From a virus, in the IMG/VR virus record IMGVR_UViG_3300025118_005069, positions 1 through 33,120 of that record: a stretch of DNA of 33,120 nt; one strand, given 5' to 3'. Below the pieces are notes generated by a model, which made no database searches, was not told the DNA's origin, and worked only from the letters and a program-made list of their open reading frames with translations. Below, in pieces: positions 29,352 to 33,120 of this stretch (positions within the stretch are counted from its first letter, which is position 1; each line of letters opens with the position of its first letter). Both the position numbers and the translations under genes were made by a program.

Positions 29352-29845
29352 TATTCAAATCCTTTTTTGTCGGGGGTTGTCATTAAATCTACGTTGGTTT
29401 TTTTCTGTTTTGCAGGGTCTATATCTGAATGTTTATATATTGTTTTAGCAACCTCTCTGTATTTAGATGCGTTGTCGTGTATTATGGATTCTTTATCCTC
29501 TCCTCCTCTTTTCTTAATTTCACCCTTCGCCTCTAAAACCTCTAAATCAGGAGTATACACCTTGTAATTCTGGAAGCCCGTTTCCATTCTTTTCTTTGAG
29601 GACTCTTTTGCTCCCTCAATAAATTCATCACACGCTCCCTTTGCGCTAGCATGAGAAATAGTGTTTTTACCATAATCATTACAGTAAAAACCAGCCCCCA
29701 CAAACCTTAAGGCTGGGGCATGAAATTCCCTATAGCCCAGCTTTTTACACTCTGGGCATTTGGTTCTTTTGGGGGCTTTCCCCATTTTACACTCACGCTC
29801 CCAGTAAACCTCACAGTTATCACACGACCATGTATAAATAGGCAT
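29351..29845 (-). CDS. FmdB-type zinc-ribbon protein
   Basis: A 164-residue protein. The N-terminal MPIYTWSCDNCEVYWERE and TKCPECKK give a Cys8-x2-Cys11 ... Cys30-x2-Cys33 zinc ribbon typical of FmdB-family putative regulators. The rest is a charged helical region without known motifs. FmdB domains are common in phages and bacteria, but their function is poorly known. It is translationally coupled to the helicase (TAATG), so it may bind nucleic acid or replication proteins (inference). Confidence 0.8.
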   Translation of the reverse strand: MPIYTWSCDNCEVYWERECKMGKAPKRTKCPECKKLGYREFHAPALRFVGAGFYCNDYGKNTISHASAKGACDEFIEGAKESSKKRMETGFQNYKVYTPDLEVLEAKGEIKKRGGEDKESIIHDNASKYREVAKTIYKHSDIDPAKQKKTNVDLMTTPDKKGFE

Positions 29846-29847
29846 AA

Positions 29848-29931
29848 TTATTCCTCCCCCTCTTTTGGTAGAGGTCGCCGCTGTTCCTTTTCACTACTAT
29901 ACTCCTCATCCTTTTCTTTATCCTTACCCAC
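29848..29931 (-). CDS. tiny charged ORF of 27 codons
   Basis: A GTG-initiated frame of 27 residues, beginning VGKDKEKDEEYSS and ending KEGEE. It has a perfect AGGAGG five bases upstream, overlaps the final codons of the RNR gene, and stops 2 bases before the FmdB gene. It fills the 78-base gap exactly. It may be a real small protein, or the AGGAGG may be incidental to the RNR codons for Gly-Gly. No family can be named. Confidence 0.35.
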   Translation of the reverse strand: MGKDKEKDEEYSSEKEQRRPLPKEGEE

Positions 29932-31837
29932 ATTCACCTCCTGCCAGAGAACAAGAATCACCTGATTGATTTACTTGTTCTCTGTCGTCCTCTTCTACCA
30001 TATATTTAGCTATGTTTTCATCAGTTAGAGGAATAGAAACTAAAGGTTCTTCCCCATAACTCCCAGCTCTATAAACGGTTAATCCCTTAAGATATGGAGC
30101 ATAATCCAAAGCAAAAGTTTTAACATCCTCAGTAGTAGCCGTATTAGGTAAATTAATAGTTTTACTTATACAACTGTCGATATACCGTTGTATAGTAGCC
30201 TGAACCTTGATATGGTCCTCGGGAGAAACGTCATAGGCTCCAACGAAATTAGTTAGATCTCGCTTCTCTCTGTAGTATTGGTTAAATAGGGGATCTACTA
30301 CTAACTTATCTTTCCAAATATTATTATGTCTCCACCTCCTATGATACATAGCAGAAAAAATGGGTTCAATTCCACTAGATACCCCCATAAGCATAGAAAT
30401 TGTACCAGTAGGGGGAATCGTAAGTAGCACTGCGTTTCTAATTCCATATCTCTTAATAAGCATTCTAATTCTAGCAGGAAGATTTCGTGAATACTCTTCA
30501 GATAAATACTTCTTGTACTCGAACTCTGGGAATGGGGCTTTATCTCGTGCTAGATATATGGATTGCTTGTATGCCTCGTCTCTGATTGTGGAGAAAAGCC
30601 TATCCAAGAACTCCAAGCATTTCTCACTCCCATACTTTATCCCAAGTTTAATTAAAAGATAATGAAGACCCATGACACCCAAGCCGACCCGTCTTGATCT
30701 GTGACCTACCAGCTTACAGTCCTCAGTGGGAAAAGTATTAATAGTTAAAACATTATCTAGAAATCTAACGCCCGTCCTAACAGATCTGGCGAGTCTTTTC
30801 CAGTCTACGCCCCCAATATCTTCGTCGTACATATTAGATAGATTAATATTTCCTAAGCAACAATTCCCATACGAGGGTAGAGAAATCTCTCCGCAGGGAT
30901 TAGTGGCATCTAGCGTTTCAAAATAAGATACATTGGTATACTTATTAGCGAGATCAATATTATAAACGCCAGGATCGCCAGATTCCACAGAGTTCTTCCA
31001 AATAAGATCCCAAAGTTCCGATGCTTTAATGTCATTCTGCCCAATAGCCTCAAACGTATCCCTCCAATCTACTTTGTAGAAGTTTTCGGCCCTATCGAGA
31101 GCATCATCTCGGTCTAACCCCGACACCTTAATTACTTCAGCCGCTTCTTCGTCTCCTTTTTCATGTCTAAGGATATCGTATGTGTGGTACTCTTTATTAT
31201 TAAAAGAAAAGAACCAATCTTCATCTAACTCCACCGCCTCAAGAAATCTATTGGTAATGGCTACAGAGATATTAAAATTATTTAACTCCCCTCTATCTAG
31301 CTTAACATGAAGAAATTCAATGAGGTCAGGGTGGGAAATATTTAGGATGCCCATCAAGGCAGTGCGTCTGTTCTTACCCGCTCTAACATGCTCCCCAACC
31401 TCATTAATCATTTTGAGAACAGAGACAGCTCCTGGAGCTGAGTTTGCAACGCTCCCAATGTCATCTCCTCGTGGACGAATCTTAGAGACATTAAAACCAA
31501 CGCCCCCGCCAGCACAAGAAATTTTATACATATCTTGTATTGTTTTACCGATAGAATCAACTGAGTCCTCTGGAACTATGACGAAGCAGTTTAAAAGATT
31601 TTGTGATCCTTTATTTCTTCCAGAACCATAAATGATTCTACCGCCTGGAATTAAGTCCCCAGAGGAAATAGCTTCATAAAACTTCTTTTCTACCTTTTCC
31701 TTGTCTGCGTCTTTCTCTGCGCTTGCAATGGTACGAGCTATAATTTTGGCACGTTCTCCCCAGCTCTTCTCTCCTGGATATGCGTATCTCGTTTCAAATA
31801 TTTCTTGACCTAGTTCACTGAGCTTTGCAATCGCCAT
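29924..31837 (-). CDS. nrdJ: class II (B12-dependent) ribonucleotide reductase
   Basis: A 637-residue single-chain reductase. Conserved features: LLNCFVIVP with Cys84 (first of the substrate redox pair), AGGGVGFN (109-116), NPCGE (313-317; thiyl-radical Cys315, with Asn313 and Glu317), GNCCLGNINL with the second redox Cys at 326 (11 residues after Cys315, as in T. maritima NrdJ), and IPPTGTIS. Class II enzymes need no oxygen or small subunit and use adenosylcobalamin to reduce ribonucleotides. The C-terminal CX6C (Cys629 and Cys636) would shuttle electrons from thioredoxin. It overlaps the gp46-like gene by 23 bases. Cobalamin must come from the host. Confidence 0.92.
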   Translation of the reverse strand: MAIAKLSELGQEIFETRYAYPGEKSWGERAKIIARTIASAEKDADKEKVEKKFYEAISSGDLIPGGRIIYGSGRNKGSQNLLNCFVIVPEDSVDSIGKTIQDMYKISCAGGGVGFNVSKIRPRGDDIGSVANSAPGAVSVLKMINEVGEHVRAGKNRRTALMGILNISHPDLIEFLHVKLDRGELNNFNISVAITNRFLEAVELDEDWFFSFNNKEYHTYDILRHEKGDEEAAEVIKVSGLDRDDALDRAENFYKVDWRDTFEAIGQNDIKASELWDLIWKNSVESGDPGVYNIDLANKYTNVSYFETLDATNPCGEISLPSYGNCCLGNINLSNMYDEDIGGVDWKRLARSVRTGVRFLDNVLTINTFPTEDCKLVGHRSRRVGLGVMGLHYLLIKLGIKYGSEKCLEFLDRLFSTIRDEAYKQSIYLARDKAPFPEFEYKKYLSEEYSRNLPARIRMLIKRYGIRNAVLLTIPPTGTISMLMGVSSGIEPIFSAMYHRRWRHNNIWKDKLVVDPLFNQYYREKRDLTNFVGAYDVSPEDHIKVQATIQRYIDSCISKTINLPNTATTEDVKTFALDYAPYLKGLTVYRAGSYGEEPLVSIPLTDENIAKYMVEEDDREQVNQSGDSCSLAGGECG

Positions 31838-33120
31838 GTCGGACCTTTCTCATTATTTTAGATTCTCCTTGGTCCTTGATTATAGTGATCCTTGGGGACG
31901 AATCCAGTAAGGTTTTCAAATGTTTGTTATGGGTGATAACAAATATATTTTTAGTTTTCTTTATTTCCTTCAATAAGGCATAAAGACCATAAATACCCCC
32001 TTCGTCGAGATTTTCTGCTACCTCGTCAAAGAAGATGATGTCTAACTGATTTTTATCGGTAAAAGAAAGAAGATCTCTTAGGGCTAAAAGTACGCATAAA
32101 TTAATCTTTCTTTTTTCACCACCAGACAAAGATATATAATGAACTTCTTCTTCTGAAACCATAATTTTTTCGGACAATTCTTCATTAAATTCTAAATAAT
32201 ATCCCTGATTAGTTAGAAACGATAGATAATAATTTATCTTATCATTAAAGAAGGACAATACGTTGCGTATTATGTACTTTATGATGCCTTGTTCAGAAAA
32301 AGCCTTCTCCCAAAAGCGCATAATCTCGTATTTTTTATTAGATTCAATTTTCTTATTTTGTGCGTCTGCTATCTTCTCAGCTAAACTCTCTATTTGTGTT
32401 TCAAAAGAGCTTTTCTGGAGTACGAGTTCTTTCAATTCCAAAACAGAAGAGTAGTCCATAGACGTTATGGGGTAAGGCTCAGGAATTGAGACACTATCCC
32501 TTCTTTCCTTAAGAATCTTTATATTTTCTCTCTTATCTTCTATATTTTTCTTGTTCCTATCCCAATAGGTTTGGGGAAGTTTTTGTCCACATCCCTTACA
32601 CTTGTTATTCTTTGCCTGAGCCAGCAGGTCATCCAAACTTCTAATTTCTCTATTAATATCAGAAAGTAAGGTTGCTTTTTTTCTGTTAGCATCAGATATA
32701 GCACGTTCGGTTCCTAAAATATCATCTAAAGATATATCCAAGTACTGTTCATACTCCGCTAAGTACTGATTATTCTCGCTATTAATTTTAGAAAGATCTC
32801 CCTCCAAAGAAGACTTAGATTTTTCAAACTCTTTAATTAGAGAGTCCTGTACCTTTAGATCTCCCCAATATACAGATTTATGAGATTTTATCTTGTCCCT
32901 GAGACTAAAAATTTCTTCTAGATTAAGAAAATTTCTAAGTATGATCCTTTTATCATTGGAGTCTGCGTCCAGAAAATTAAGAGTGTTGGACTGTCCGAAG
33001 AACATGGAGGATAACAAGATCTTATAATTAATATTTAGAAGATCATCAATGTAGGCTTGGGTCGAAGAAGCGTGATCTTTTGTACAGTTCTCTCCGTCTA
33101 TAAATAATTCAAGTTTAGTT
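31815..33120 (-). CDS. SbcC/Rad50/gp46-like exonuclease subunit, N-terminus outside the window
   Basis: The frame is open to the window edge; an internal ATG at 33005 is not the real start, because upstream residues (AYIDDLLNINYKI) continue the family pattern. The visible 434 codons contain the conserved FFGQSNTLNFLDA, a coiled coil, a zinc-hook CKGCGQK, a second coiled coil, the signature LSGGEKRKINLCVLLALR and Walker B LDIIFFDEVAENLDEGG. Walker A is outside. With a gp47-like nuclease it would process DNA ends for recombination and host DNA degradation. It overlaps nrdJ. Confidence 0.9.
   Translation of the reverse strand, partial: TKLELFIDGENCTKDHASSTQAYIDDLLNINYKILLSSMFFGQSNTLNFLDADSNDKRIILRNFLNLEEIFSLRDKIKSHKSVYWGDLKVQDSLIKEFEKSKSSLEGDLSKINSENNQYLAEYEQYLDISLDDILGTERAISDANRKKATLLSDINREIRSLDDLLAQAKNNKCKGCGQKLPQTYWDRNKKNIEDKRENIKILKERRDSVSIPEPYPITSMDYSSVLELKELVLQKSSFETQIESLAEKIADAQNKKIESNKKYEIMRFWEKAFSEQGIIKYIIRNVLSFFNDKINYYLSFLTNQGYYLEFNEELSEKIMVSEEEVHYISLSGGEKRKINLCVLLALRDLLSFTDKNQLDIIFFDEVAENLDEGGIYGLYALLKEIKKTKNIFVITHNKHLKTLLDSSPRITIIKDQGESKIMRKVRHGDCKAQ

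Noticed and set aside
1-33120. CRISPR arrays, insertion sequences, integrase or attachment sites
   Set aside because: No spaced direct repeats, transposase or recombinase motifs were seen; apparent repeats are terminator arms.

Overview
The window is a stretch of a large tailed-phage genome, most likely a T4-like-superfamily phage of a Gram-negative host. Every supportable gene lies on the minus strand. Genes are packed end to end, with many ATGA, TGATG or short overlaps, and the sequence is visibly A/T-rich. The phage assignment rests on a full replication, recombination and nucleotide set: RecA/UvsX-like recombinase, gp32-like ssDNA-binding protein, DnaB/gp41-like helicase, gp46/SbcC-like exonuclease subunit, dUTPase and class II ribonucleotide reductase. 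It also has a gp55-like sigma candidate, three tRNA genes, an HNH endonuclease and a DUF932 protein. No integrase, transposase, rRNA or CRISPR array was seen.

Layout in plus coordinates (transcription runs right to left). 1-2380: small genes, the sigma-like protein, tRNA-Arg(UCU), an HNH endonuclease, tRNA-Leu(UAA) and a CAU tRNA. 2386-4597: a Clp-like AAA+ ATPase and small unknown genes. 4618-5747: a self-contained unit with a sigma70-type promoter, a 79-codon gene, a DUF932 gene and a hairpin terminator. 5787-7575: membrane peptide, RecA, dUTPase and an overlapping membrane ORF. 7582-24834: a 17-kb glycan island of 19 genes. 24848-26629: a unit from a TATAAATA late-type box through the SSB, a membrane protein and small lipoproteins to a strong terminator. 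26655-33120: a possible UvsY-like protein, a lipoprotein, a virion-like protein, an HExxH protein, helicase, zinc-ribbon protein, B12-dependent RNR and the gp46-like gene, which runs off the window.

The glycan island is the most notable content. It encodes nucleotide-sugar enzymes: a GDP-mannose 3,5-epimerase, a UDP-glucose/GDP-mannose-type dehydrogenase, an SDR epimerase and an RfbH-type dehydratase with His in place of the PLP lysine. It also holds an apparent heptose route: transaldolase, an RpiB-HldC fusion, an HldA-like kinase, a cupin and a HAD phosphatase. Glycosyltransferases resembling GT2 (two), GT4 (two), GT8, GT9, GT10, GT11 and GT17 accompany these, with an NH3-dependent NAD synthetase and a B12-binding radical SAM protein. 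My inference is that the phage makes unusual activated sugars, perhaps ADP-heptose and GDP-L-galactose, and assembles a glycan on its virion, its DNA or the host surface. The acceptor cannot be read from the sequence.
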